64,000 nt of DNA from Oscillospiraceae bacterium (GCA_017445385.1 JAFSUG010000001.1:16969-80968), one strand, 5' to 3'. Numbered from the stretch's first letter, positions 49,101 to 56,445 are shown. Made by a program: numbers and translations. Notes: generated by a model from the letters alone, not told the origin.

Positions 49101-50895
49101 CCTGCTGGTTGAAACAAACGTTCAGCTCGGCAAGGTCACCTATACGAGCGGCGCTTCCGGCTCGTTCTACGGCAGCTTCAGCCTTGCAACCGCCGTCACC
49201 GGCAATAAGACCAAGGCATGGCATACGCACGATGCAAGCCTCACGGTTCAGAACAAAGAAGCAACCTGCACTGAGGCTGGCTACGCAAACCGTACCTACT
49301 GCGAAACCTGCGGTTCCGTTGTGGACTGGGGCACTGTTGTTCCGGCAACCGGCCACGCATTCGCGTTCAATGAAGATGGCGTTCTCGCCTGCACGCACGA
49401 TGAAACCCATCTCTTCACCGGCACCTGGACGGACGGCAAGGATTATATCGACGGCGTCCTGAAGAGCAGCGAAGACGGCTGGAGCGGCGAAAACTACTAT
49501 GTTGACGGCGCAAAGGTCAAGGGCGTCTACCCGGTTGAAGGCGTTTACTATGATTTCGGCGAAGACGGCGTCAACAAGGGCGTGTACACCGGTCTGTTTG
49601 AAAAGGACGGCTATAACTACTATGCGGTCGGCGGCAACATTGTAAGCGGCTGGCAGCAGGTTGACGGCGAGTGGTACTATTTCAGCACCTCCGATTATCG
49701 CGGCGTTACCGGCAAAGTCAGCGGCGGCAACTCCGGCTGGCTGGCAATCTTCAATGCCGTAAACGGCAAGATCGCAGAGCCCTATATCTGGAGCACCAGA
49801 GAAGGCGTTGGTACTCGCTGCTACTACAGCGGCGGCAAGTATTACCACCACGAGTGGGCAACGATCGACGGCGAACAGTATTACTTCGGCGACGACGGCT
49901 GCCGCTATGAAGGCTACCGCATCATCAAGGACAGCCGCTATTCGCATGATAACGACTATCAGATGTATCACTTCGCTGCCGATGGCAAGCTGATCGAGAA
50001 GATGAGCAGCACGGGCGTTCTTGCAACGGAGGATGGCACGTACTATCTCGAAAACGGCTATGCACAGCATAAGGGTCTCGTCTACGAAGACGGCTATTAC
50101 TACTACTTCGATTCCAGCTTCAAAGCCGTCACGAGCCAGACTCGCTATATCAGCGGCAAGTGGCTGAACGATCTTCGCACCGCCGGTGCTTACACCTTCG
50201 ATGAAGCCGGCAGAATGGTTATGCTGAACGGTATCGTTGCTGAAGGCGAAAAGCTCTATTACTACGTTGACGGCGTAAGAATCCATGCCGGTCTGATCGA
50301 AATCGACGGCAATCTCTACTACGTCAAGACGGATGGCGAAGTCGTTACCAACACAACCCGCTATGTTGACGCGCGTCATGCAAACGGCTTTACCGCCGGC
50401 ACCTACACCTTCGGCGCTGACGGCGCGATGCTCGTTCTCAACGGGTTCGTTGAAGAAAGCGGCAAGCTTTACTACTACGTAAACGGCGTTAAGACGCACG
50501 CAGGCATGATCCAGGTCGGCAGCGATCTCTACTACGTCAAGTCGGACGGCGAAGTTGTTACCAACGTTACCCGCTTTGTTGACGAGCGTCATGCAAACGG
50601 CTTCATCGCCGGCATCTACACCTTCGGCGAAAACGGCGCTGCGATCATCCGCAACGGCGTTGCGGAAGAAGACGGCAAGCTGTATTACTTTGTAAACGGC
50701 GCAAAGCGGCACGCCGGCCTCGTTGCGGTAGACGGTTACTACTACTATGCAACAACCGATGGCTCCGTTGTGGTCAACGCAACGAGAATAATCGATGCAA
50801 GACACAACAACGGTCTGCTTGAGCCGGGCGTTTATACGTTCAATGCGCAGGGTCAGATCGTCGATGAGCTTGGCGAGCCGATCTCCGCAAACTAA
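46168..50895 (+). CDS. Large secreted protein: phosphodiester glycosidase domain plus repeats
   Basis: A 1575-residue exported protein. After a signal peptide (1-27) comes a NAGPA-type phosphodiester glycosidase domain (about 60-315), with GMNTGLAYDNN, VMNDGR and CDGGGSSAM. Next are an Ig-like region, a jelly-roll-like segment starting LWDFEDGDISDW (about 503-730), a further beta domain (742-840) and a cohesin-like stretch (about 850-945). A clostridial Cys-rich module follows (CTEAGY, YCETCG; about 1025-1070). The last 490 residues are Tyr/Gly-rich wall-binding-like repeats, the final three about 72 residues each. No sortase signal. AAGGAGG precedes the ATG. Position right after the polysaccharide genes suggests action on a sugar-phosphate linkage of that polymer. 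Confidence 0.88.
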   Translation: MKQTKRFVALLLTAVMLLGALPIAAGAAWADDNVTYSGTSFGVDGYYTVISQKDWTLVPGAATETEMVLNNAAGTRRQVLHVVEVDPSNEAISIVPGYYGIDKDITSVANQQAATVTDMTAYYENVLGYNVVAGMNTGLAYDNNAPYSWLVYNGNVLVDHGNKINDFHSGVCQTMLCVYKNEDGSCYCELRKAAEGLRGDEWQAIGANFAMVVSDGKLVTPTISRSNAAARSMIGVKEDGTLVLVMNDGRGANNSIGLSDSEEGEAMLALGCKWAFNCDGGGSSAMVTKRAGEETYALRCVPCDGAERPTINAVFIVSNVGKTGVLNNVNVTSDYDFFAPGTTYTFGADAIDTHGYAMATPADLQWQLSDASFGTIEGGTFVSNGKTGDVTIQAVSGGNVVGEKAITVTNPETLAFVATETTIPYGRSATLEFISKQGEADVYLDGSSFTFTSSNPAAGTLNGLTFVSTTEAGVSGTTITATYVPTGKALTFTVNLGLGSEILWDFEDGDISDWVSTDAADKFMRDGGAPVTTSGSFSTPFRTLFAGGQISWSNKTYTHLSSAAAGGQAHGGDKALAVTFDMKNTEFNSWVYSIIWNIQGNTVLRDVANGKAATKLGMWVYVPKGFYTAKNNGAMALQLTVQRGASATSALSGTQLNLQYNGKNINALKETDIPENRWVYVTADLTGANFVKLVDPLNDVYRSPSFIRMYVKPSEAQELTYYFDDITLDYSSAVDDRTPPVISAPTYCTSDTNIDLGGQTINTDTVSFNATVADAAASNASGLNYQSAAIYIDGVKYAAKASGSGMSLENVVLSNGVHSVKFEIADNLGNATTLTKTLTVDAPAAKSAVRLSGHNDKNNTIEAGSVYYVDLVADAIEDVDSVQTTIKLQSAHEWELDHMILADGFTGSYTLNPVEDSIATVTITKTGETELTGTQTIASLPVRVWSYNEATQVGGDSANAPKQMTAAARYASTYGEPVLLVETNVQLGKVTYTSGASGSFYGSFSLATAVTGNKTKAWHTHDASLTVQNKEATCTEAGYANRTYCETCGSVVDWGTVVPATGHAFAFNEDGVLACTHDETHLFTGTWTDGKDYIDGVLKSSEDGWSGENYYVDGAKVKGVYPVEGVYYDFGEDGVNKGVYTGLFEKDGYNYYAVGGNIVSGWQQVDGEWYYFSTSDYRGVTGKVSGGNSGWLAIFNAVNGKIAEPYIWSTREGVGTRCYYSGGKYYHHEWATIDGEQYYFGDDGCRYEGYRIIKDSRYSHDNDYQMYHFAADGKLIEKMSSTGVLATEDGTYYLENGYAQHKGLVYEDGYYYYFDSSFKAVTSQTRYISGKWLNDLRTAGAYTFDEAGRMVMLNGIVAEGEKLYYYVDGVRIHAGLIEIDGNLYYVKTDGEVVTNTTRYVDARHANGFTAGTYTFGADGAMLVLNGFVEESGKLYYYVNGVKTHAGMIQVGSDLYYVKSDGEVVTNVTRFVDERHANGFIAGIYTFGENGAAIIRNGVAEEDGKLYYFVNGAKRHAGLVAVDGYYYYATTDGSVVVNATRIIDARHNNGLLEPGVYTFNAQGQIVDELGEPISAN

Positions 50896-50905
50896 ACCCA
50901 TTTCA

Positions 50906-50942
50906 AACAATGGGAATCCCGAAAGGGATTCCCATTGTTCCT
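50906..50942 (+). terminator. Terminator-like hairpin after the large secreted protein
   Basis: A 15-bp stem around GAAA (50906-50920 with 50925-50939). The T-tract is weak, so some read-through into the lipoprotein gene is likely. Confidence 0.7.
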
Positions 50943-50959
50943 GTTAAAGGAGCTTTTCC

Positions 50960-51724
50960 ATGAAAAGAGTTATTTGTTTTTTGCTGCTGGCGGCGCTGCT
51001 GATTTCGCTGGCAGCCTGCGGCGAAAAGCCCGAAGCAGACGATGATACCTATCCCATCGAAACGCCGTATGGAACGCTGCGGTATCCGCAGAAATGGCAG
51101 GCTTTCACGCGCACGGAAGAGAACGGAAACGCCGTCTCCTTTTATGGCTGGGTAGCCGGCAAATCGGAGCAGCCGCTGTTCACGCTGCAGTTCGGCGAGG
51201 GCGACGGCTTCCTGCTCGGCACGTTCCATGATACGCCTGTTTATATTGTAGACGGCGAGCCTGTTTTCGATGAAACGTGGAGCGAGGCGGAAAAGGAAAC
51301 CATCTATACGATGCAGGAAGACGTGAACGTGATCCTCCGCGATTTCACGCTGCAGGCAGGCACGGCGCAGCCGCAGCCGCAGAGCATTGAAACGTTCACT
51401 GTGGATTCGCCGATCGGCGCGCTGCCGTATCCCGAAAAATGGCGCGATCAGATCAAAACAGAGCAAACGGACCATTCCGTTGCGTTCTATGGCGAGATCG
51501 GCGATCACGAGCCGCTGCTGCTGTTCACGCTGCAGTTCGGCGAGGGTGACGGCTACCTGCTCGGCACGCTCGATGGAACAGGCGTTTTCGTGTTGGATAA
51601 CGTTCCTGCGTTCGATGAAACGTGGAGTGACGCGGAAAAGGAAACCGTTTCCGCGATGCAGGAAGATCTCGACGTGATCGTCCAGGACCTGTTCGCAAGG
51701 GATTCTTTCACGATTGCCGGATAA
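50960..51724 (+). CDS. Lipoprotein with two tandem homologous domains
   Basis: A 254-residue exported lipoprotein (signal ending SLAAC, Cys20). The mature part is two copies of a roughly 105-residue unit: each has a YPxKW segment, a FTLQFGEGDG(F/Y)LLGT block, and FDETWS(E/D)AEKET with a following QED motif. I do not recognise the family. It follows the large secreted protein by 64 bp with an intervening hairpin, and has its own AAAGGAG site. No enzymatic residues stand out; a surface-binding role is a guess. Confidence 0.82.
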   Translation: MKRVICFLLLAALLISLAACGEKPEADDDTYPIETPYGTLRYPQKWQAFTRTEENGNAVSFYGWVAGKSEQPLFTLQFGEGDGFLLGTFHDTPVYIVDGEPVFDETWSEAEKETIYTMQEDVNVILRDFTLQAGTAQPQPQSIETFTVDSPIGALPYPEKWRDQIKTEQTDHSVAFYGEIGDHEPLLLFTLQFGEGDGYLLGTLDGTGVFVLDNVPAFDETWSDAEKETVSAMQEDLDVIVQDLFARDSFTIAG

Positions 51725-51763
51725 AAAAGAAGCGTAAGAGCTATGCCCTTACGCTTTTTCTTT
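51725..51763. terminator. Bidirectional terminator
   Basis: AGCGTAAG/CTTACGCT stem (51731-51738 with 51748-51755) with A-rich and T-rich flanks, between the lipoprotein gene and the convergent DUF1275 gene, whose stop it overlaps. Confidence 0.85.
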
Positions 51764-52450
51764 CGGGATTCTGTCAAATTCCATCAGCGCGAACGCGATC
51801 AGCAATATCCCGCAGGAAAGCCAGATCGTGCGCTGCCCCCATTGCTTGGAAAGCACGCCGCCAATCCCTGCGCCCAACGCGAACGCGGCAATCACGCCGA
51901 AATAGTGCAAAACCAAGCTGCCGTATTTTCGCTGCTTCGTGTGGATCCAAAGTGTCAGCGCTTCCGTGCCGCTGCGCAGATTGCCGATGCACATCGTACT
52001 TGCGTAGGTATGGCCGCCCACGGTTCGGAATGCCTGCACCTGCATCGCGCAGGCGAGGGAAACGAGCATATTCGCAAGCAGATTGAGCGATGGCGGCAAA
52101 AAGCCGACAACGATGAAAATTACGATCTGCACCAAAACGACGATCTGCCGCCAATGGAACAGCCGCGCGTTTTTGAAATAGTAAAGCTCGTCGGCGGCTA
52201 TAATCACGCCCAGAATAAACGCCAGAACCGGCAGCAGATACCGAAGCGCAACCGCCCAGTTTCCCGAAAGAAAATTCGTGCTCATTAAAACGATGTTGCC
52301 CGTCTGCGCGTTTGCGAAAACGCCGTCGCGGACGATGTAGGTATAGGCGTCCTGCAAGCCGCCGGAAAACGCCAGAACCGCGCTGACAAGCAGCGATTCG
52401 GACATTTGCTCCTGCGTGGTCAGGCGCTGTCTTAGCTGTAGTCTGTCCAT
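51749..52450 (-). CDS. DUF1275 (YoaK-like) membrane protein
   Basis: A 233-residue membrane protein with about six helices. The N-terminal AVLAFSGGLQDAYTYIVRDGVFANAQTGN is the defining DUF1275 block, and GGHTYASTMCIGNLRSG is the second. The family is widespread and has no proven function. It starts 4 bp after the ACT-domain gene, so both form a leftward pair. Confidence 0.88.
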   Translation of the reverse strand: MDRLQLRQRLTTQEQMSESLLVSAVLAFSGGLQDAYTYIVRDGVFANAQTGNIVLMSTNFLSGNWAVALRYLLPVLAFILGVIIAADELYYFKNARLFHWRQIVVLVQIVIFIVVGFLPPSLNLLANMLVSLACAMQVQAFRTVGGHTYASTMCIGNLRSGTEALTLWIHTKQRKYGSLVLHYFGVIAAFALGAGIGGVLSKQWGQRTIWLSCGILLIAFALMEFDRIPKEKA

Positions 52451-52453
52451 AAA

Positions 52454-52822
52454 TTACTCCGTTATCGTATAGCCTGCTTCCGCGAGCGATTGCAGTGCGT
52501 CCCGGAAGCGGTCTTTTTTTACAAGGATATAGTCGGTATCATAAGAGGAAACGGCAAAGATCGAAATGCCTTTTTCCGCCAAAACCGCCGAGAGCTTCGA
52601 AAGCACGCCCACAAGCGAAAAATCCATCGCGCCGCATACGCGAAACGCCTTCCATCCGTCCTCGCGCTTTACCGTATGCGCCGGCGTATCGGCTGTAAGG
52701 CAGACGAGCGAAAGCTCGCTGTCCGTTTTGAAAAGGCAGAAAAACGCCGCGGAAAGGTTTGCCTCCGCCGCCGTGCGGATCCGGCAGACGGTCAAATCGT
52801 AAGAAAGCGGCTCCAGCTGCAT
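52454..52822 (-). CDS. ACT-domain protein
   Basis: A 122-residue small regulatory protein with a C-terminal ACT-like fold: FSLVGVLSKLSAVLAEKGIS followed by FAVSSYDTDYILVKKD. It belongs to the small CASTOR-like ACT family that binds amino acids. ATG 52822 is chosen because GGGAGG lies 7 nt upstream; the GTG at 52831 is too close to it. It is co-transcribed with the DUF1275 gene; the ligand is unknown. Confidence 0.85.
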   Translation of the reverse strand: MQLEPLSYDLTVCRIRTAAEANLSAAFFCLFKTDSELSLVCLTADTPAHTVKREDGWKAFRVCGAMDFSLVGVLSKLSAVLAEKGISIFAVSSYDTDYILVKKDRFRDALQSLAEAGYTITE

Positions 52823-52887
52823 TGCTCGCACCTCCCATGTGAACGCATCATATCATTTCATCGCGCGTTTTGCAAGCGTTTATACCC

Positions 52888-52916
52888 TTGCGATTTCGGG
52901 GAAAATCTGTTAGAAT
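52888..52916 (+). promoter_or_regulatory. Promoter of metG
   Basis: -35 TTGCGA (52888-52893), 17-bp spacer, -10 TAGAAT (52911-52916), 37 bp before the start codon. No T-box fits in this short leader. Confidence 0.75.
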
Positions 52917-52953
52917 ATTTTGGAATATGTTCCGGAATAAGGGAGGAACCGTC

Positions 52954-54900
52954 ATGAGCGAGAAATTTTATATCACTACGCCGATCTACTATCCTTCGGA
53001 TAAGCTGCATATTGGGCATACCTACTGCACCGTTGCCACGGATGCGATGGCGCGCTATAAGCGGCTGCGCGGCTGCGACGTGCTGTTTTTGACCGGCACG
53101 GACGAGCACGGCCAGAAAATCGAAAATAAGGCGAAGGAAGCCGGCGTTACGCCGCAGCAGTTCGTGGATCAAATCGTGTGCGGTGAGCGCGGCATTCTCG
53201 ATCTTTGGAAGCTGATGAACATCTCCAACGATCGCTTCATCCGCACAACCGACAGTTATCACGTTTCCGCGATCCAGCGCATCTTCAAAAAGATGCATGA
53301 TAACGGCGATATTTATAAGGGAAAATATAAGGGCAAATACTGCACGCCCTGCGAATCGTTCTGGACGGAGAGCCAGCTCGTGGACGGCAAATGTCCGGAC
53401 TGCGGCAGGGAAGTGATCGATGCCGAGGAGGAAGCGTATTTCTTCCGCCTTTCCAAATATGCCGAGCCCGTCCGCAAGCTGCTGACGGAAACGGACTTCC
53501 TTGAGCCGAAGAGCCGCGTTAAGGAAATGGTTACGAACTTCATCGATCCCGGTCTGGAAGACCTCTGCGTCAGCCGCACGAGCTTCACCTGGGGCATCCC
53601 CGTGGACTTCGATCCCGGTCACGTCGTCTACGTTTGGGTAGACGCGCTCTTCAACTACCTCACCGCCCTCGGCTATGAGAACGACGCGCATAACGATGTG
53701 GATAAATTCTGGCCGGCGGACGTGCATTTCGTCGGCAAGGAGATCGTGCGCTTCCATTCGATCATCTGGCCTGCCATGCTGATGAGCGTGGGTATGCCGC
53801 TTCCGAAAAAGGTTTACGGCCACGGCTGGCTCGTCATGGACGGCGGCAAAATGTCCAAATCCAAGGGCAACGTTGTTGATCCGTATATCCTTGCCGAGCG
53901 GTTCGGCGTGGATGCGCTGCGCTTTTTCCTGCTGCGCACGTTCCCGTTCGGCTCGGATGGCAACTTCTCCAATGAGCTGCTGATCGGAACGATCAATACC
54001 GACCTTGCAAACGACCTCGGCAACCTCGTTTCGCGCACGGTTGCGATGGTGCAGAAATACTTCGGCGGAACGCTGCCTGCCGATCAGGAAGCGGACGCTG
54101 CCATGGACGCGGAGCTTTGCGAAATGGTTTCCTCCCTGCGCGATCGCTATGAGGCGCAGATGGAAAATTACCAGTTCCAAAACGCGCTCGCGGAGATCTT
54201 TAAGGTCATCTCTCGTGCCAATAAGTATATTGACGAGAACGCGCCGTGGGTGCTTGCCAAGGACGAGAGCAAAAAAGCGCGGCTTGCGCGCGTGATGTAT
54301 AACCTGCTGGCGGCGGTGCGCGTTTGCGGCGTGCTGCTCACGCCGTTTATGCCCGAAACCGCCGAAAAGATCAAGCAGCGCATCGGCGCCGATCGCTACG
54401 ATTGGGAAAGCGCCGCGGATATGCGCGCGCTGCCCGAAACGGCATCCGTGCAGGGCGGCGATCCGCTCTTCCCGCGCATCGATGCGGAAAAGGAGCTTGC
54501 CGCGCTGGAGGCAATGAAGCCGAAGCCGCAGAGCGCCGTGGAGTTTGAGCCGTTTGCGGAAGAAACCGTCGATTTTGATACGTTCTGCAAATCCGATTTC
54601 CGCGCCGTCAAAGTCAAAGCGTGCGAAGCGGTCAAGAAGTCCGAAAAGCTCCTGCGCTTCACGCTCGATGACGGCACCGGCGAAGATCGCCAGATCCTCT
54701 CCGGCATTCATAAGTATTATGAGCCGGAGCAGCTCGTCGGCAAAACACTGCTCGCCATCGTCAACCTGCCGCCGCGCAAGATGATGGGACTCGAATCGTG
54801 CGGTATGCTGATCTCCGCCGTCCATACGGAAAACGGCGAAGAGAAGCTGCATCTCGTCATGCTGGACGATGCGATCCCCGCCGGCGCAAAAATGTGCTAA
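52954..54900 (+). CDS. metG: Methionyl-tRNA synthetase
   Basis: A 648-residue class I synthetase. HIGH is at 19-22 (YYPSDKLHIGHTYC), a CxxC...CxxC zinc knuckle at about 129-150 (YCTPCESFW, GKCPDCG), and KMSKS at 299-303. The C-terminal 100 residues form the EMAP-II/Trbp tRNA-binding domain (FDTFCKSDFRAVKVKACEAV onward), so the protein should dimerise. ATG 52954 has GGGAGG before it; an upstream in-frame ATG would overlap the promoter. Confidence 0.97.
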   Translation: MSEKFYITTPIYYPSDKLHIGHTYCTVATDAMARYKRLRGCDVLFLTGTDEHGQKIENKAKEAGVTPQQFVDQIVCGERGILDLWKLMNISNDRFIRTTDSYHVSAIQRIFKKMHDNGDIYKGKYKGKYCTPCESFWTESQLVDGKCPDCGREVIDAEEEAYFFRLSKYAEPVRKLLTETDFLEPKSRVKEMVTNFIDPGLEDLCVSRTSFTWGIPVDFDPGHVVYVWVDALFNYLTALGYENDAHNDVDKFWPADVHFVGKEIVRFHSIIWPAMLMSVGMPLPKKVYGHGWLVMDGGKMSKSKGNVVDPYILAERFGVDALRFFLLRTFPFGSDGNFSNELLIGTINTDLANDLGNLVSRTVAMVQKYFGGTLPADQEADAAMDAELCEMVSSLRDRYEAQMENYQFQNALAEIFKVISRANKYIDENAPWVLAKDESKKARLARVMYNLLAAVRVCGVLLTPFMPETAEKIKQRIGADRYDWESAADMRALPETASVQGGDPLFPRIDAEKELAALEAMKPKPQSAVEFEPFAEETVDFDTFCKSDFRAVKVKACEAVKKSEKLLRFTLDDGTGEDRQILSGIHKYYEPEQLVGKTLLAIVNLPPRKMMGLESCGMLISAVHTENGEEKLHLVMLDDAIPAGAKMC

Positions 54901-54910
54901 TTCTTTTCGT

Positions 54911-54970
54911 CATGCCTCCCTTGTGTAAAGGGAGGTGTCTGCGGCGATAGCCGCAGACGGAGGGAATGTA
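54911..54970. repeat. Intergenic palindromic repeat element (CCTCCCTT type)
   Basis: Two adjacent hairpins: CCTCCCTT/AAGGGAGG (54915-54935) and GTCTGCGGC/GCCGCAGAC around GATA (54937-54958), then GGAGGGA. This layout is typical of small dispersed repeats in Oscillospiraceae genomes; only one copy lies in this window. Confidence 0.6.
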
Positions 54971-54980
54971 TTCAAAAAAT

Positions 54981-55022
54981 AAAAAGACGGAGTGCAAGGG
55001 CGCCCTTGCACTCCGTCTTTTT
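54981..55022. terminator. Bidirectional terminator between metG and the M23 gene
   Basis: A 20-bp perfect stem (54981-55000 with 55003-55022) with A5/T5 ends. Confidence 0.92.
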
Positions 55023-55674
55023 ACTTGATAAATTCCTTCGGGTCGATCGGGTTGCCGTCCTTGAGCACCTGGAAATGCAGGTGCGGCTCCATTGCCGATT
55101 CGATGATCGCCGTATCGCCAACCGCGCCGATCACGTCGCCTGCCTTAACGGTGTCTCCTTTTTTCACCGTCGGCATTACGGTGAGATTCGCGTAGCGCGT
55201 TTCATAGCCATCGTCGTGCTTGATCACAACCGTTGCGCCGAAAAAATCATCGTCGTAAACGTCCGTGACCGTTCCTGCCATCGCCGCCATCACCTTCTGC
55301 CCCGGCGCGGCAATATCCACCGCCGTATGCAGCCGCCAATCCTTCGTGGTGGCGTTGTATTGCAGCTCGGTATCGCTGTAGTCCATCAGGGTTTCGCCCT
55401 TAACGGGCGAAACGATGATTTTTTCGGCAGCTTCTTTTACTGCCTCGTCGCCGGTCTTTTCCGCTTCCGCGCCAATCGTGGAAACCGGTCGCGTCTGCGC
55501 AGGCGCCGGCGGCTGGATGATCGTTGTCGGCACGGAGAGCTGCTCCTGCGGCTTCGCGCTGTCAAGCGCGGCGGAGAGGAAGAGATAGCCGGAAATGCCG
55601 ATTGCAAGGGCGCAGAGCGTTAAAACAGCATAATAGCCGCGCCCTGCGCGTCCTTTTTTGTCTTGGTTGTTCAT
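55021..55674 (-). CDS. M23-family (LytM) peptidase, SpoIIQ-like
   Basis: A 217-residue protein with one N-terminal membrane helix (about 14-36), a Pro/Ala-rich linker (about 45-75), and a C-terminal M23 domain. The metal ligands are present: His116 and Asp120 in WRLHTAVDIA, and HLHF with His198/His200. The preceding VKGETLMDYSDTELQYNATT matches clostridial SpoIIQ, the forespore channel component, which unlike Bacillus SpoIIQ keeps zinc ligands. I favour SpoIIQ; a general cell-wall endopeptidase is possible. Confidence 0.85.
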   Translation of the reverse strand: MNNQDKKGRAGRGYYAVLTLCALAIGISGYLFLSAALDSAKPQEQLSVPTTIIQPPAPAQTRPVSTIGAEAEKTGDEAVKEAAEKIIVSPVKGETLMDYSDTELQYNATTKDWRLHTAVDIAAPGQKVMAAMAGTVTDVYDDDFFGATVVIKHDDGYETRYANLTVMPTVKKGDTVKAGDVIGAVGDTAIIESAMEPHLHFQVLKDGNPIDPKEFIK

Positions 55675-55739
55675 AATGCATTACCTCCGCTGATAGTATT
55701 GCCATTCAGCGGAAAATTAAACAGGAATCGGGAAAACGG

Positions 55740-55768
55740 TTGCAATTTTCAAATCGAAATGCTACAAT
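55740..55768 (+). promoter_or_regulatory. Promoter of tRNA-Gly
   Basis: -35 TTGCAA (55740-55745), 17-bp spacer, -10 TACAAT (55763-55768), 9 bp before the tRNA. Confidence 0.8.
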
Positions 55769-55777
55769 AATGCCGAT

Positions 55778-55851
55778 GCAGGTATAGTTCATCGGTAGAA
55801 CGGCAGCTTCCCAAGCTGCATAGGAGGGTTCGACTCCCTTTACCTGCTCCA
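55778..55851 (+). tRNA. tRNA-Gly (anticodon CCC)
   Basis: A 74-nt tRNA with encoded CCA. Acceptor arms GCAGGTA/TACCTGC pair fully; the anticodon arm GCAGC-TTCCCAA-GCTGC gives CCC, and the T arm contains GGTTCGACTCC. It reads the rare glycine codon GGG. It is a single-gene unit with its own promoter and terminator. Confidence 0.95.
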
Positions 55852-55852
55852 A

Positions 55853-55884
55853 AGAAAAAACACCCCATCGGGGTGTTTTTTGTT
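55853..55884 (+). terminator. tRNA-Gly terminator
   Basis: AAAACACCCC-AT-CGGGGTGTTTT stem followed by T6, directly after the CCA end. Confidence 0.88.
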
Positions 55885-55908
55885 GCAAATAGGGGAGGAA
55901 AACGACCC

Positions 55909-55982
55909 GTAGGGGCGATCATTGATCGCCCGTCAGGAACCGGCAAGCACCGCGAAAACGGGCGATTGATAATCGCCCCTCT
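55909..55982. repeat. Long imperfect inverted repeat (GGGGCGAT type)
   Basis: Outer arms GTAGGGGCGATCATTGATCG (from 55909) and the near-complement ending near 55982 enclose 23 bp. Each arm is itself nearly palindromic (GGGCGAT/ATCGCCC). The form is that of a non-coding miniature repeat. No second copy lies in the window. Confidence 0.6.
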
Positions 55983-56016
55983 GCGCGCCATCGAAATTGC
56001 CGTAGGGCATCATGCG

Positions 56017-56172
56017 TTAGGCTTCGTCCATTTCCAAAACGGCTTGCTCCGCTTCCTGCTGCGCATCAATCAAAATGGAAAGCGCCTTTTCCGCATTGCC
56101 CAGCTCCAGCGCGTCCGTTGCGTCGGCGACTCTTGCAAACAGCCGGATATAGATTTCCTTATAATCTTGCAT
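56017..56172 (-). CDS. Small conserved-type protein of unknown function (51 aa)
   Basis: A 51-residue acidic, helical protein (MQDYKEIYIRLFARVADATD then a GNAEKALSILIDAQQEAEQA stretch). GGAGGATTCGTT directly before ATG 56172 decides the start; longer in-frame extensions run through the terminator hairpin of the structured RNA upstream and are not credible. Similar short proteins occur in clostridia but I know of no function. It lies just after the RNA's terminator, so it depends on read-through or on an unseen promoter. Confidence 0.65.
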   Translation of the reverse strand: MQDYKEIYIRLFARVADATDALELGNAEKALSILIDAQQEAEQAVLEMDEA

Positions 56173-56189
56173 AACGAATCCTCCAAAAT

Positions 56190-56376
56190 AAAAAAGTGGC
56201 ACAGCAGAGCTGTACCACCGAAAAACGCAGAGGCTCCGCTGTCGCCAAACAGTCACTTGCCACGCCATTACAGGACATACGCAGGTAGGGAGCCTGCGTT
56301 TTTACCCAAATGGGCATAAAAGTCCTGTCCCTTATAAATGGGTAGACAGTGGTATTCAAATAAGTGACTATTTGGC
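56190..56376 (-). ncRNA. Structured non-coding RNA, unassigned (6S-like candidate)
   Basis: About 187 nt, transcribed leftward from its own promoter (56383-56411) to a terminator at 56192-56220. The ends close in a 15-bp stem (GCCAAATAGTCACTT with AAGTGACTGTTTGGC, one G-U pair). Inside are CCAC/GTGG, CCATT/AATGG and ACAGGAC/GTCCTGT helices and two apical hairpins, CCCATTTGGG and ACGCAGG-CTCCCTA-CCTGCGT. Size, a closing stem and independent transcription recall 6S RNA, but I see no diagnostic 6S sequence. A riboswitch for the 51-aa gene is the alternative. Confidence 0.5.
56192..56220 (-). terminator. Terminator of the structured RNA
   Basis: GGTGGTACAGC-TCT-GCTGTGCCACT stem with T6 on the minus strand, ending 20 bp before the start codon of the 51-aa gene. 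Confidence 0.85.
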
Positions 56377-56382
56377 AAAATC

Positions 56383-56411
56383 AGTTTACCATAGTTCTTT
56401 GGATTTTGCAA
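56383..56411 (-). promoter_or_regulatory. Promoter of the structured RNA
   Basis: Minus-strand -35 TTGCAA (56406-56411), 17-bp spacer, -10 TAAACT (56383-56388). The predicted start falls at the first base-paired residue of the closing stem. Confidence 0.75.
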
Positions 56412-56445
56412 GGAAATGCAATTTCAGGAAAAACAAAACTTTTGT

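Noticed and set aside
47458..50910. Long open frame (about 1150 codons) on the minus strand opposite the large secreted protein
   Set aside because: It is a shadow created by the GC-rich, biased codon use of the plus-strand gene. It has no ribosome binding site, signal or recognisable domain, while the plus strand has a complete secreted protein.
52858..54852. Minus-strand open frame opposite metG (about 660 codons)
   Set aside because: The composition (Arg/His/Phe-rich) is typical of an antisense shadow, and metG on the plus strand has every synthetase motif.
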